A stretch of 64,000 nucleotides of DNA from Chromera velia (GCA_018398765.1 JAHBMJ010003829.1:64001-128000), one strand, 5' to 3'. Counted from the first letter of the stretch, positions 12,390 to 46,354 are shown. The notes: a model not told the origin generated them from the letters alone. Numbers and translations: made by a program.

Positions 12390-12686
12390 ATGAAAGAGTT
12401 TTACAGCAAAGGGAAAGTGCCAGACAATCCCCGGCTACTGCCGAAAACGAAGGGGAAGAAACGGTCATGGATTGAATACATCAAATTTGGAGAGCAATAC
12501 GAATTAATGTACAGAAACGTAAAGCTTACAAAAGCAAGAAAATTGCTTTTGCGGGTGTTTCGGCATCTGGCATTACATTTCAGCGATGATGAAGAGTTTG
12601 CAGATTTTAAAGTATTTTTGCCGCATGCGGCTGACGAAGAAGAGTCAAGTGACAAAGAAGGAAAAGATTTAAGCGAGAAAAGGTAG
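12390..12686 (+). CDS. Small hypothetical ORF in the TIR element
   Basis: 98 codons from ATG to TAG, bounded upstream by a TAA at 12384. The N-terminal half is basic (KTKGKKRSWIEYIKFGEQYE), followed by a region that could be helical (KARKLLLRVFRHLALHF) and an acidic tail (DEEESSDKEGKD). The composition looks genuine rather than repeat-derived, but no family is recognised. It may be an exon of the element's protein. Confidence 0.35.
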   Translation: MKEFYSKGKVPDNPRLLPKTKGKKRSWIEYIKFGEQYELMYRNVKLTKARKLLLRVFRHLALHFSDDEEFADFKVFLPHAADEEESSDKEGKDLSEKR

Positions 12687-13215
12687 ATAGACATGAAATA
12701 TTTTTTTTTATTTAATTTTAAATCAATGTACCGCAATGTACATATAAGCAGCTAGCTAAGCAGGCTCTTAATAACTTGATTAGAATCTTTTAGAGTAAAA
12801 CTTTTCTAACGTATATTAGCATACTCTTGTTTATTAGATATTAGTGTTAAACATTCTAACTTAGCATCTTAGCACCCTTCTTAGCTTCTCAAGAGCTTTG
12901 CTAGGTGGTTTGAGACTTATGTTGAGCAGTTTAGCGCTTTTCTAAGTAGCCTAGCATCTAATGCCAGGAACCCGAACATTTGTCCTAGGTTGCCTAGCAC
13001 TTCTCCTTAGGCTAGGTTGCCTAGCAATTTTCCTAGGTTGCCTAGCACAAAACGCTAGGCAGCCTAGCACTTATGCTAGGTTGCCTAGCATAGACGTATA
13101 GGTCATCTTGTCCTAGGACTAGCACCTAGTGCTAGGCAGACCTAACACAGACCTACAGTCTTACCTTACCGGGTCCAGCGGCCACTCTGGTCAGGTATAC
13201 TAATAGATAGTGTGA

Positions 13216-15437
13216 GTACTCGATTTGGTATCGTCTTTCTTAATTCCCTTCCGTACGTCTGCTGTTCTTTGGTGTGTTCTGTTCTTTGGCATTTCTTCGT
13301 CACGCGTCGTCATCAATGCCGTGCTTCTGCTTGAGCATGCCACCGCAGAGTTCGTTTTCTCGTATTTTGCTGATCGATTGCTGTGGCCCAGTCATATTGT
13401 CAAGCCGCCCTAAAGTTTTTATGGTGCTCTGACTTTTTAGCTCCTAGCGTACCTATGCATGTCGAACTTCACCGGTGTTTTATACCGGGTGGTGAGCTCT
13501 GTGATCTGCATTCCCTCTGTCTCTTTTCTCTTTTTTTTGACTGTCCAACCTGTTATGAAGCTGCAACTAGAGCTGTAATTGATCAGCTGTATCAAAGTGA
13601 TCGAAGTCGTGCCTATTTTCGTCGCTGATAGTTTTAAGACAGAACAAATTTAATCGATAAACTAGGTTAGATCCGCCTCTCATATATGGGGACGCGGCAT
13701 GCATGAAAAAACCCTCAATCATCAATTTCGACGGAAAAATGAGGGTTATATCATGTTATGTTATAGGTTTGGGGTACTTCGGGCATCTCCTCTACAAGAG
13801 TATCCCCGAGTATCCCATGTACCCCTACATCATATATATTAGTTCGTTCGTTTGGTATTATCCACGTTTACCGCCTGAGAGAGAATAGTTTTTGGATATA
13901 AAACTGCCACATCTACTTGTAAAAACATTGTTTACTTGGATGTATGCTTACTCTCCCCGACCTGCCATTAACTAGAGGGTGCAAAGACTCGACCCCAGGA
14001 CCTTACTGCGTAGATCTTCAATCCCCAAAATTCGCTTTCCGGGCCATTCGCACACTTCGCGTGCAATTTTGCGTGCATCAGATATAGGGACCAATATTAA
14101 AGCCAGCGGACCAAAGGGACCATGCATAGAAAGCCCGTGGACCGAAGAGACCAAAGCATATGGACCGAAGGGACCAAAAGCACCTGCATGCATGCAGGAT
14201 GGCTAAATCGTAGAATATATATAGGTGCAGCAGTATGAAGTATTAGTTAGTGCCTTAAAAAAAAAAAATTGTGCGCGCGGAATGTGTATGCACAGGCGCA
14301 AGCCTGCGTGCATCGGTGTGCATCGCGACAGCGAGACAGCGAGGAGATAGTGAGTACTGTATAGAGTATAGAAGAGAACAGAAGAATAATAAAGATCATA
14401 GAATAGAGAAAGAAAGATCATTTTCCTAATACCTAAACCGTTGGTGGTGAAGGGAGTGGTAAAAAAGAGGAGAGATGTAAGATAAAGAGACGGTTGAGAA
14501 GAAAGAAAGATAAATGTAAATCAGAGATAAAGACGATAGAATATTTTATCAGAGTACTTTAAGCTTTTCAGTGTTATGTTCTTTTTTTGGTTCTAAGGGC
14601 CTTTTATACTGCCGCACCTATTCTACGATTGAGCTTGCAGGACCTCGCAACCATATCATACAGCGTGGCCATGCATACTAGAGCGGCCATGCCAACGTGG
14701 CCATATTATCTCTCCATGATAAACTCATATCTCACATGACGGCAGCCCGGGCTTTTAGCCCCATTGTCAACGTTTGCCCATGCTAGGGGCTAGGGCAGCC
14801 AGGCGGGGTTTTATACCTTGGGGCACCACCCTGGGGCGTCATATCCTGGAACAATGTAACTGACAGCTAAACAACAGTTGTTTTATATCAGGACAGACAG
14901 GGGAAAAAAGAAGAAAAAAAAACTTCTCTAATAAACTGAGATACATGCATTTTTTCTTCTGTAATACATATACGTACGTACGCTTATAAGAGTTAATTTC
15001 AATAGATTGTTAGAATTAATTTGTTTAAAAATACAGGTTTAAAGACATTTTAAAGGCTAAATTATTCGTTTCTTTTTTATTCTTTATATGGTCAAAACTC
15101 AAAATCTGAAATTTTTACCTACCAATCCAGTAACTCTAGCATTTGAGTTTATGCGTTGACAAATGGACCACGTGTATATAAAAGTGTATGATCATGATGA
15201 TGATTATTATGTAAATGAAAAGATTAATGAGAATCGTAACAAGTTTCTAAAGTGTCTAGCTAGAAATTCTGCAAAAAAAAAGAGAAGGTAATTCACGCGC
15301 ACTGAAGCGCTCAAACGGTCACTCATGAGATTGGAAATTCTCAGCCCTCTTTAGGGATGACGGGCTGAGAGACTGTGACCGCAAATGCTCTGTTCCACGA
15401 CCCTTTCCGCTCGAGCCTCCCTTCTCCACTCATTCAG
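13216..15437. other. Intergenic region between the TIR element and the giant gene's 3' end
   Basis: Contains short frames only. Notable items are a copy of TTCGCTTTCCGGGCCATTCG at about 14032-14051 related to the ends of the 2.4-kb repeats, repeated GGACC(A/G)AAG(A/G)GACCAA words at 14109-14178, and AT-rich DNA from 14870 to 15300. The 3' UTR and polyadenylation site of the giant gene should lie in 15000-15437 on the minus strand; no clear signal was singled out. Confidence 0.4.
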
Positions 15438-38928
<23,491 letters not shown>

Positions 38929-40108
38929 CTTGTCATGTCATGTTATGTCCTGTCATGTCTTGTCTTTTCTTGTCGGGCGTTTGTTTTCCTTTGTGGCTGT
39001 TTCTTCCTCTCTCTCTCTCTCTGTGTGTGCGCGCGGCGAATTTGACACAGGGGCTTCAAACTGACTTGAAAGTGATAGAGCGAACAAATAAAAGAGAAAC
39101 TTCATCTTGTCTCCAGATCTCCGCCAATCGATCTCTTGATCGACTCGACTCGAGTCACCAAAGGTGATCCCAACAAAAGGGGATTCGGGAAGTTCCTTTT
39201 AAGACCAAAACCTCAAACTTGCTCACAAATGGATCCAGTCAACGAATACCAATCTGCAGGGATTCGGCCTCTTGTCTTCCTTTTCAAGAAGCGAGAGAAG
39301 GAAACCGATTTATACAAGCTAAAGAAGCGCTAGGCGAAGCGAGGGGAAGGTTCCTATCCCTCTTCAGCCTCGAACTTTCTATTCTTCATGCGTATCTAGC
39401 TGGACGGAGACACGATTCGGTCGCGATCGGTCACGCGGCGATTGACTTAAAAGAGACGTCGAGGAAAGAAGACAGGATATCAAACTTCGGTCAGCGTGTT
39501 GCCAGGTGTGGTTCAGGCAGTTGAATTCAGAGAATCAATGCGGACACACTGGACCGCATGTCAGAGAACGTCTATCTGTGCAGTAAAGGGCCCGTACAAT
39601 TGTTCCACCATTGGCCGGCACAGTGCATGATTCGAAGAAACTGCTGCATTATGTATATTACAGTTTATATATATATATTTCCAACGATATATATAAATGC
39701 GCATGCATGCATGATGCGCGTTTTGCGCGCGAAAAACCCGATTCCGTCACCGCGGCCAAAAAGTGTTCACAGCAATTGCTGTATTCACAGGGATTAACTG
39801 GGATACAGCGCATGTGTTCAGACTGACAGATCGGTTCGAGGCATGTTCGAGGCATGGCCCACTGCATATCGATATATTAATATAGGGTTTGGGCGGGTAA
39901 CAGAATGCATGGTAACTACATCCGCTGTACGTTTGAGCCATCCGCGTACAGTCTTTCTGGTGAGAAGAGACGGACAATTCTTTTGAGATGGCAGTTTGAA
40001 GTGTCAAAACCAGGATTTGAAAGACGCATTCAACGTACCAGGAGGAAACAACATTGCAAGGATCTGTCTGCAGTTTTTGTGAGCTGAGGATCTGACGCTG
40101 TGATTCGG
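38929..40108. other. Intergenic region between giant gene and Crinkler-like locus
   Basis: Contains a (CT)n(GT)n tract at 39009-39030, AT-rich DNA with TATATA runs (39656-39695) and GCATGCATGC words. It would hold divergent promoters for the giant gene (minus) and the Crinkler-like locus (plus). No other exon could be supported. Confidence 0.4.
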
Positions 40109-40570
40109 ATGTTTGTCTTCGTTCTCCAGTTCCTCTGCCTGTCGGTGGGCGTCATCAAAGGGCGAGGAGGTAGTACCTTCCTTCGTGACAGACGGATGGG
40201 AGTCTCTACATTTTTTATTCACGAACCCGTGCATGCTGCTTTGAGGCGACACCAGCTGGCTGAAGTTCATGAGAGGTTGATTTTCCCTTCTGCTGAAAAA
40301 GATGCGCTCTCTTCCTCGGCCCTCTCGGGGCATCGAGAGGACGAGGGACAATCCTCTCAGTTTTCACAGACACAAAGGTTAGCTGCTTCTCCTTGCTCCC
40401 CCTTTGACTGTGCCAGTGGGAAGGGTAAGGGAAAAAGGCGATTCCCTGACAATGCAACAGCTATTTGTGATAGAAACTTCGAACAGGACTTCGTGCCCAC
40501 ATGCCACACTCACACACAGAGAGCGAACCCGAGAGGCATGAGGAGTTGCGGTCAAATTGGGGGTGATTGA
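40109..40570 (+). CDS. ORF with signal-peptide-like start upstream of the Crinkler-like NTPase
   Basis: ATG at 40109 begins MFVFVLQFLCLSVGVIKG, a plausible secretory signal, followed by a Ser/Gln/His-rich segment to TGA at 40570. Possible donor GTAAGG at 40425. It is in the same strand and frame as the NTPase part 240 bp further on and could be its first exon, but I could not find a convincing phase-matched acceptor. It could be an independent small secreted protein. Confidence 0.3.
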   Translation: MFVFVLQFLCLSVGVIKGRGGSTFLRDRRMGVSTFFIHEPVHAALRRHQLAEVHERLIFPSAEKDALSSSALSGHREDEGQSSQFSQTQRLAASPCSPFDCASGKGKGKRRFPDNATAICDRNFEQDFVPTCHTHTQRANPRGMRSCGQIGGD

Positions 40571-40576
40571 TGAACG

Positions 40577-40579
40577 GAG

Positions 40580-40643
<64 letters not shown>

Positions 40644-40790
40644 GAGGCAAAAATAGAGAGCGTGTTGAGTGGGGCAGAATGGTGAGGGAATAGAGTCGAA
40701 TGAAGGAAGAAGGAAGGAGGGAGGGAGGGAGGGAGGGAGGAAGGAAGGAAGGAAGGAAGGAAGGAAGGGAAAAAGGAAGGAAGTGCATGT
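40577..40790. repeat. Composite microsatellites (CT)n(GT)n(GA)n and (GGAA)n
   Basis: CT then GT then GA runs (40580-40640) and a GGAAG/GGGAG run (about 40704-40790). They lie between the signal-peptide ORF and the NTPase, compatible with an intron. Confidence 0.85.
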
Positions 40791-40812
40791 CGAGGTGCAT
40801 CCATCCCGGCAG

Positions 40813-41161
40813 ATTGGATCTACGTGTGAATGGACCAAGCTTGCTCTCCTGCCTGGATCTCCTTCCTGATGTGAATGAAACCTGCAGCAAATCCTTAAAG
40901 GGGCGATTGAAGACCATTCGAGACCTCTACGTTGCAACGCACCCTGTAGAATGTGGTGACCTCCTGAATCAGACAGTTGCTGCCAACGCGATTGTCGATT
41001 TTGTTATGGAGAACAAGGCAGCACTTCTTCGAGGTTCACCGGCCAGTGGCAAAACGCTTCTGATACCGGCGATCAAGGAGGCTGCCGAAAAGAGAAACCG
41101 CTGGTCTGACGTGATCGTCCTCAAGTTCGTTGACGAGTCGAGAACTTCGTGGACCGCATGA
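40813..41161 (+). pseudogene. Crinkler/RHS-like NTPase, N-terminal part with Walker A (frame broken)
   Basis: The open frame carries the P-loop GSPASGKT (about 41033-41056), preceded by IVDFVMENKAALLR, the strand before a Walker A, and followed by a helix and the strand VIVLKFV. It terminates at TGA 41159-41161, while homologous sequence continues in another frame from 41149. A single indel near 41120-41148 therefore splits the gene. The CAG before 40813 (CCCGGCAG) may be a splice acceptor. Family knowledge: Crinkler (oomycete/fungal) and RHS (trypanosome) proteins pair such a P-loop NTPase with a nuclease domain. The break may be real or a sequencing error. Confidence 0.55.
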
Positions 41162-42477
41162 ATCAGTTGCCGAGCAAGCATGATTATCCGCGACCGTTGG
41201 TGATCGTCGACGAGGCTCGCATAGCGTGGAGTCTCCCCCGCGCGGAGAAGTACATAAAGGATTTTCCAAGCGCGGACTTCGTTTTCGTGACAACTGCGGG
41301 ACTGTCGTCAGGCACGTGGCGAAGCACACCTGAAATTCTCAGGGACAAGCAGCTGTGGCTTTCCGCTCCTTCCGTCGATAAGACGGTAGTGGTGGAGTGG
41401 CTGAGGAATGTCGTCGGGAGAGCGACCACAAAGCGCACGGAGGATGAGGCGGAGCGCCTCGTCGCGAACACGTACAACATTTGCGGCGGGCACGTAGGCC
41501 GTATTGTCAAATTTCTCGACGCCGTGCTGAAAGACGACGGAATTTCTGTGCCGCTCGACGCCCTTGAGAGCGATCGGTCAGTTTGTGGCGATAATGGCGG
41601 CGCAGCAAACGCTGTCTTTGAGCATCCTGAGGCATCGAAGCTGTTCGAAGAGGGCAGTGCTGCCTTCAACCTCGAAAAGCTGCGACTCTCGTATGACGAA
41701 CTCGACCAAGCGCTTCTGCAACGAATCCGCAAAGGATTATTCCGGCCGACCGGTTCGTCGGAGCCAGCCACTACAGCGTCTGTATCTCTACTCGACGACG
41801 AGACCACTTGGTCATTGGGGTCAGCTGCACAACGTGACTACGTGACCAAACACGTGCCTAGACGTGTGCTCACAGGTCCCATCGGCGGCCTCAAAAAGCG
41901 TTTCGCCAGTCCCGTGGACGTACTTCTCGCCGCGCTTCCCCATTGGCCTTCGAACCTCCTTTTTGTCCGAGACACGGTGGGCGATTGCACCCCATTCATG
42001 GAGAGCCACGTTCACCAGGGGTTCATCGAAGCGCTCCGGGGCATGAAAGTTCTCCGCCCAGGAATGAACTTTCAGGTACTGTACGAGGTCCCCGTCCAGA
42101 GGAGCACGGGGAAGGTGGGCAAACCGCCGTGCCTCGACTTTGTCATCAGCGACGCTTCCGGAGAAAGGTGGGGTTTTGAGTTCCTTGTCGACGATTGCAT
42201 CGAGGAACATCATGCACGATTTTCGTACGCAGGCAAATATGCCCCGCTGCACCTGAACAAGCACCTGACGGTCTACTTCGAGGCCAGTCCGGAGAGGACA
42301 GACGGGGTACTCAATTTCTTAAGGACGCACGCGGACACGTGCGTTGTCAAGCCCAGCGAGGTTCACGGCTGGGACGCTTTCGACGTATTTTTCTGGGCAG
42401 ACAGGGAGCTGAGTAGACAGCGCGTCCCGCGGGTGGGAGGTTTTGAGCGGATGTTCGTGCCGCGTCTTGCGGAGTGA
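41149..42477 (+). CDS. Crinkler/RHS-like protein, Walker B to C-terminal REase-like nuclease domain
   Basis: 442-codon frame (no ATG at its first codon; first ATG at 41158) ending TGA at 42477. RPLVIVDEARIAW is the Walker B strand; FVFVTTAGL is a sensor-like strand. A helical region follows (residues 80-200), as in AAA/KAP-type ATPases. The C-terminal part has PCLDFVISD, then WGFEFLVDDCIEEHHARFS and AGKY, matching the pattern of PD-(D/E)xK nuclease domains in Crinkler-type proteins (acidic D, then E in a WG(I/F)E(L/F)L strand, then EH..RF..GKY). GC-rich coding sequence differs from its AT-rich flanks. Such proteins act as host-directed effectors or in genomic conflict in other lineages; here the role is unknown. 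Confidence 0.6.
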   Translation: MDRMNQLPSKHDYPRPLVIVDEARIAWSLPRAEKYIKDFPSADFVFVTTAGLSSGTWRSTPEILRDKQLWLSAPSVDKTVVVEWLRNVVGRATTKRTEDEAERLVANTYNICGGHVGRIVKFLDAVLKDDGISVPLDALESDRSVCGDNGGAANAVFEHPEASKLFEEGSAAFNLEKLRLSYDELDQALLQRIRKGLFRPTGSSEPATTASVSLLDDETTWSLGSAAQRDYVTKHVPRRVLTGPIGGLKKRFASPVDVLLAALPHWPSNLLFVRDTVGDCTPFMESHVHQGFIEALRGMKVLRPGMNFQVLYEVPVQRSTGKVGKPPCLDFVISDASGERWGFEFLVDDCIEEHHARFSYAGKYAPLHLNKHLTVYFEASPERTDGVLNFLRTHADTCVVKPSEVHGWDAFDVFFWADRELSRQRVPRVGGFERMFVPRLAE

Positions 42478-43026
42478 AGTCGTGAATGTTTTTTTCAATT
42501 CTTCTCGACGTGGTTTCTAATTACCGGTAATTAAGTTTAAAACCGTTTATCAATCTATTATCTAGTCTATTACTAATCAATCACTGGAAGCCTTGGAGAA
42601 GGAGGGAGTGGAAGCCCAAGAAGAGAGAGAGGAAGGAAGGGGGGAAGAGTAAAGGAGCACACACGTTTTTTCTTTTCTTTTTTTCTTTTCTTTTTCTTTT
42701 AATTTCGTTTCCTTTCCTTCTCTGTCTGCTCTGACGTCCCCCTTTCTCCGCATTCCTTTTTCGCTTACGGTGATCAGAGAACTCCCTCCTCTCATCCCAT
42801 GCAGTCGAGAATGATGTTGTTTCGCCATGTATCGCGCTAGGCATCGCGATTGACAACGTATGCTTTCCCTTTTTCCCTCTTATTTTCGTGCAATTTGTTT
42901 ACTGATCTTTCTCTATATATATACCGACGTGTCTTTCTCACTCTTTCTTGTTTGCAATTACTACGCATTCTTGTCTTCTTTCTTTTCAGAGTACATGACT
43001 GTTTATTTCGAGTAGTCCTCTTACTG
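42478..43026. other. Intergenic region, AT-rich
   Basis: 3' flank of the Crinkler-like gene. T-rich runs and short frames only; nothing recognised. Confidence 0.4.
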
Positions 43027-43190
43027 GGCGACGCACAGTGGTAAAAAAAAAAGAATAGACGTGTCAAACTTTTTTTTTCTTTTCTTTTTTTAGTCTGGTA
43101 TAGTCAAAAGTCCAAACAAATTTACGAAAGGTAGGTTTTATAGTTAGATGTGTTGTTGTTATAAGTTTCACACTTCCAATAAAATAATCT
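43027..43190 (+). mobile_element. Truncated MITE copy (same family as 50130-50376)
   Basis: Starts with the TIR GGCGACGCACAGTGGTAAAA and continues collinear with the reverse complement of 50130-50376 through AGAATAGAC, AAAGGTAGGTT, AGTTAGATGTGTT and CACTTCCAATAAAATAA. It then diverges, so the second TIR is missing. Confidence 0.75.
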
Positions 43191-43639
43191 AAGCCATGCA
43201 CTAAAGAGAAAAAAAAAAAAAACTAAGAAAACTTTTTTTTTAATCGATTTTTTTTCTTATTTATCCGCCTTTTAACTAAACAAACAACTGTTGTTTAAGT
43301 GTTAATTGTTTGAGTGTTGTAGGGAGTGTTGCATAAAAAATAACTGTTGTTTAGTGGATAAATAAATATCAATCAAATAAAAAAATAAAAAACTAGCATT
43401 AGTCTAGCAAAACTTTTTTTTTCTTTTTTTTTTTTTTTAGCTAGTGCAGGGCCTAGAAAATAATAATTAAAAAAATGGATTATTAAATGCAATCTGAGCA
43501 CTGCGGCAGGCTCCGTGCTGAGATCACCATACACTGGCACCCTGGTGCATCCACTGGCCAGATGCATGGATTTGGTCAATGAAAGAGCACAGTGACGATA
43601 TTATAGAATCATCGCTGTTTTCCCTCTTCCTCTCGTTGG
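43191..43639. other. Intergenic AT-rich stretch
   Basis: Contains poly-T/poly-A runs and repeated AACTGTTGTTTA words (about 43287 and 43341). No gene recognised. Confidence 0.4.
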
Positions 43640-45921
43640 TCATGCAGTCTCTGTGGAGGGGGGCCAGAAGGATCGGCAGCTCTTCACAAGAAGGAGAAGT
43701 TCATTGTCGTTGCAGATGCTCATACGAATGTCCACAGGCATCATCACGGGCCTCGAGAAGTCTCTCATACAATTTCCAGAGAGCTCCAAAATCTCACCCA
43801 ATACGAAAAGCATCACTCCCACAATTCGCTTCGGCTCAGATGCCACCCCCTCAGCCCAGGAGCATCCCCCCGTACAGTGACGACGCAGAAACGCTGCGGT
43901 GTTTTCACACAGCCTCTGTGTGTCGAACGGAATGGGTCTCTCTGCCTCCTCAAGGCTGGTGGAGAGGATCTTCGGATGGCAAAATCCGGCAACGGAATTT
44001 TTCTTCGAATGGTTCGGGAACATCTTCGATGCCAGATCCTCCCACGTTTCGCATTCGTTCAACTCAGGGGAGAACAAACCAACCAACATGCTGCACATCA
44101 ACTCATTCAACAGACCCACAGACTCCTCCATCAGGACAGGCTCAATCTTCGCCCCCTCGTGACACACGTCAAGAAACTTAGAGACCTCTTCCGAGCTGAG
44201 AAGCTCTCCTCCCTGAGATCTGAAGGGCCCAGTGAGGGTCTCCGCAGGCACCAGGTTGCCCGTCCACCCCCCCTGCGTGATCATTCTCTTCATCTCCGTC
44301 ATGCCGCTGTACTCACCTGCACACATATGGACAGGAGAAAAGGGGCGCATGACCCATACACACACGCAGGACATGGAGAGACGGCTGCATGCATTCGATT
44401 TTGAATGCAGTATTCGGTGGTCTCAGTCAAAATACGCAACCCGCGACAGACAGACAGGCAACTCATAACACTATCAGCTGGAAAGACACAACAAAAAGAA
44501 AGCAGAGGCAATGTGGGTAGAGCGACAAAACTGCCAGCGGGAGGGAAGAGAGAATGCGAACACCATACTCATGCAGCCACTACACAGACACACAAGACAA
44601 AAAGGAGAGAGGGAGAGGGGAGAGAGAGAGCGAGCAAGCGAGAGAGAGAGAGGGAGGGAGAGAGAGAGAGAGAACACAAACACATGGACACGCGCACACG
44701 CAAATAAAAAGAGAGGGAGACACACTTTCACAGATCAGTACATGCACACGCGTACGCCCTTCCAGATATGCACACATACATACATACAAGCACGCATACA
44801 TGGACAGCCCTTCGACCTCGGTACACGACCACGGCCGGGCTGTTCATCATCTTTTGAAAATATTCATTCATCGTGCATAATATCGCCTCCTCTCCTTTCT
44901 TTCTTCTCTTCCTGCATCCGTCCTACCTCCTCCCAAACCTCTTCTTTCTCACCCTCTTCCTCCTCTGCCGGCCTTGCAAGGTAAATGGAATATTCCAGGG
45001 GCCGCTGCCAACAAAAAGCAGAAGAAGAAGAAGAAGAAGAAGAGGAAGCCAGAGAGGCAGTTTCTTGATTGATGCAGCGCGCCCTCTGACGCACGCAAAC
45101 TGACCGGAAGCGAGTCTCTTAGCGTGCCTCTCTTCGGCAGTCAGAGGAATCGAGAGTGCTTCCACGCCCTCTGTGGAGATGCTGGTGCGGGTGAAGTTCG
45201 TGTTCGCAGTGAAGAACAGAAAAGAGTGGGCTGCCTTCCGGTCTGACGTCAACCCGAACCGGCCGAACATGTACTCGCCCCCGCACTCCAACCACACGCC
45301 CCTGTCGCCCCAACCCCCCCTCTCCCCCCCACCTGCAGCACTCTTGTCTACCAAACCCACCGCCACACCATTAGGCACAAAACTGTCAGCAGCCGAGTTG
45401 GCGCTTTCCTCGCCCTCCTCCGGCATTCCCCTCTGGTCATAGTACCCCCAGTCGTATCTGTTGATGACAAACACCCTTTCTCGAAAAGTGTTGGCGCTAT
45501 TCATGCTTTCCTCAGAGTCTTCTTCGTAAGGCGACCCTGAGATCTTGAGAATGCGGTTGCACTCCTCTCGGGGATCCACAGAGGCGTGACAGACGAACCA
45601 GCCAACGAGGGGGTTGTACCGGAACAGCTCGGGGTTCTCCGGGAACGGATTCGGAGGGGGGGGTCCGATGTCTTTCAGAGGGTAGGCGCGCCATTCGCCG
45701 TTTAGCGCGGCGATGTTGTACTCAAGGCTATGGCACCTGACCGTGCCACCGGCTTGGGGGGAAATCAGGGACGGCAACTGCACTGGCCGAGTCTGACCAT
45801 GTCGGATGTTGTGGGGCTCCCCGTAGCACAGGGCTCCAGAAGTGATCTGCATCTTGCCTGCGTAGGGAAGAGCAGCGGAAGCTGCCGGGGCCTGTTGGGA
45901 GGGGTCTTCGGGGGCCTGCAT
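43640..45921 (-). CDS. Two-exon gene of unknown function (about 497 aa)
   Basis: Exon 1 is 45921-45105 (ATG at 45921; MQAPEDPSQQ), ending CTTCCG before donor GTCAGT. Exon 2 is 44316-43640 after acceptor GTGTGCAG and stops at TGA 43640. The junction keeps phase 1 (RLASG/EYSGM). Exon 1 has RYNPLVGWFVCHA, FVINRYDWGYYD and a Gly-rich part (AAGGGERGGWGDRGVW); exon 2 is helical and acidic with several Cys (LCENTAAFLRRHC). No signal peptide or known domain is seen. Alternative start at 45852. A Leu-rich frame beyond 45105 comes from an intronic CTT run and is not coding. It is divergent from RPS13 and convergent with the Crinkler-like gene. Confidence 0.65.
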
Positions 45922-46354
45922 CTTGTGATAGCGGTGAAAAAAGAGACGGCGCAATAAGACTGAAGGACAGACTGAAGTCTTGAACTCCACAATAAGCAAA
46001 CGGGCAAAGTCAAGCAGCGCGTCAGAACGAAAGGTGGCTAGGACTCAAAAGCTCAGCATTAAGCAGCAAAGCAGTCTGCGGGAAGCTCTCGATCTGAGCT
46101 GGCTGACTATGCAATATTCGATCATAAAGACTGAAATTTTGTGGGGCAAGAAAAGTGCGCGGAGCCGATTATGGTGGAGCCGATTATTCGTGCGCCGATT
46201 CGTGCGAAAATCTGCCCGACGGGACCGGACCGCCTAGCTGCCAAAGGAGGCCCGACGCCGCCGCACAGTGCGCACACGCACGCTTCTGGAGAAACCGCTC
46301 GGTCCGGTTGGGGCAGAACTCTCAGACCTCCCCCTCCATCATTGAGTAGTCAAA
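45922..46354. promoter_or_regulatory. Divergent promoter between unknown gene and RPS13
   Basis: 433 bp separate the two opposite start codons, so both promoters and 5' UTRs must lie here. A GC-rich stretch with repeated GAGCCGATTAT and GCGCCGATTCGTGCG words occurs at 46158-46205. No TATA box is obvious. Function is inferred from gene arrangement. Confidence 0.45.

Larger units (their letters stand above)
7916..13215. mobile_element. DNA transposon-like element with terminal inverted repeats, about 5.3 kb
   Basis: The left end TCACAGTATCTACTAGTATA, continuing to about 7963, matches the reverse complement of the right end (about 13168-13215; TCACACTATCTATTAGTATA) over roughly 45-50 bp with a few mismatches. 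Both ends continue inward into CTAG-rich sequence with many TGCTAG/CTAGCA words. The outer bases resemble CACTA/CAGTA, so a CACTA-like superfamily is possible, but no target-site duplication is visible. No intact transposase is present. Inside are decayed minus-strand coding stretches, one plus-strand frame, two 124-bp tandem units and a nested direct-repeat pair. Confidence 0.7.

Noticed and set aside
13900-14700. tRNA gene search around the GACCCCAGGACC and GAGCTTGCAGGACC strings
   Set aside because: No cloverleaf with paired arms could be drawn.
38946-39064. Hydrophobic plus-strand frame starting MSCYVLSC as a secreted peptide
   Set aside because: Arises from a TGTCATGTC repeat and a CT tract; no gene context.
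40700-40812. Gly/Glu/Lys-rich start of the NTPase frame
   Set aside because: Translation of a GGAA microsatellite; more likely intron or 5' flank.
44923-45104. Leu-rich transmembrane segment at the end of the exon in the gene at 43640-45921
   Set aside because: It lies past a good GTCAGT donor, comes from an intronic CTT run, and splicing to 44316 preserves phase.
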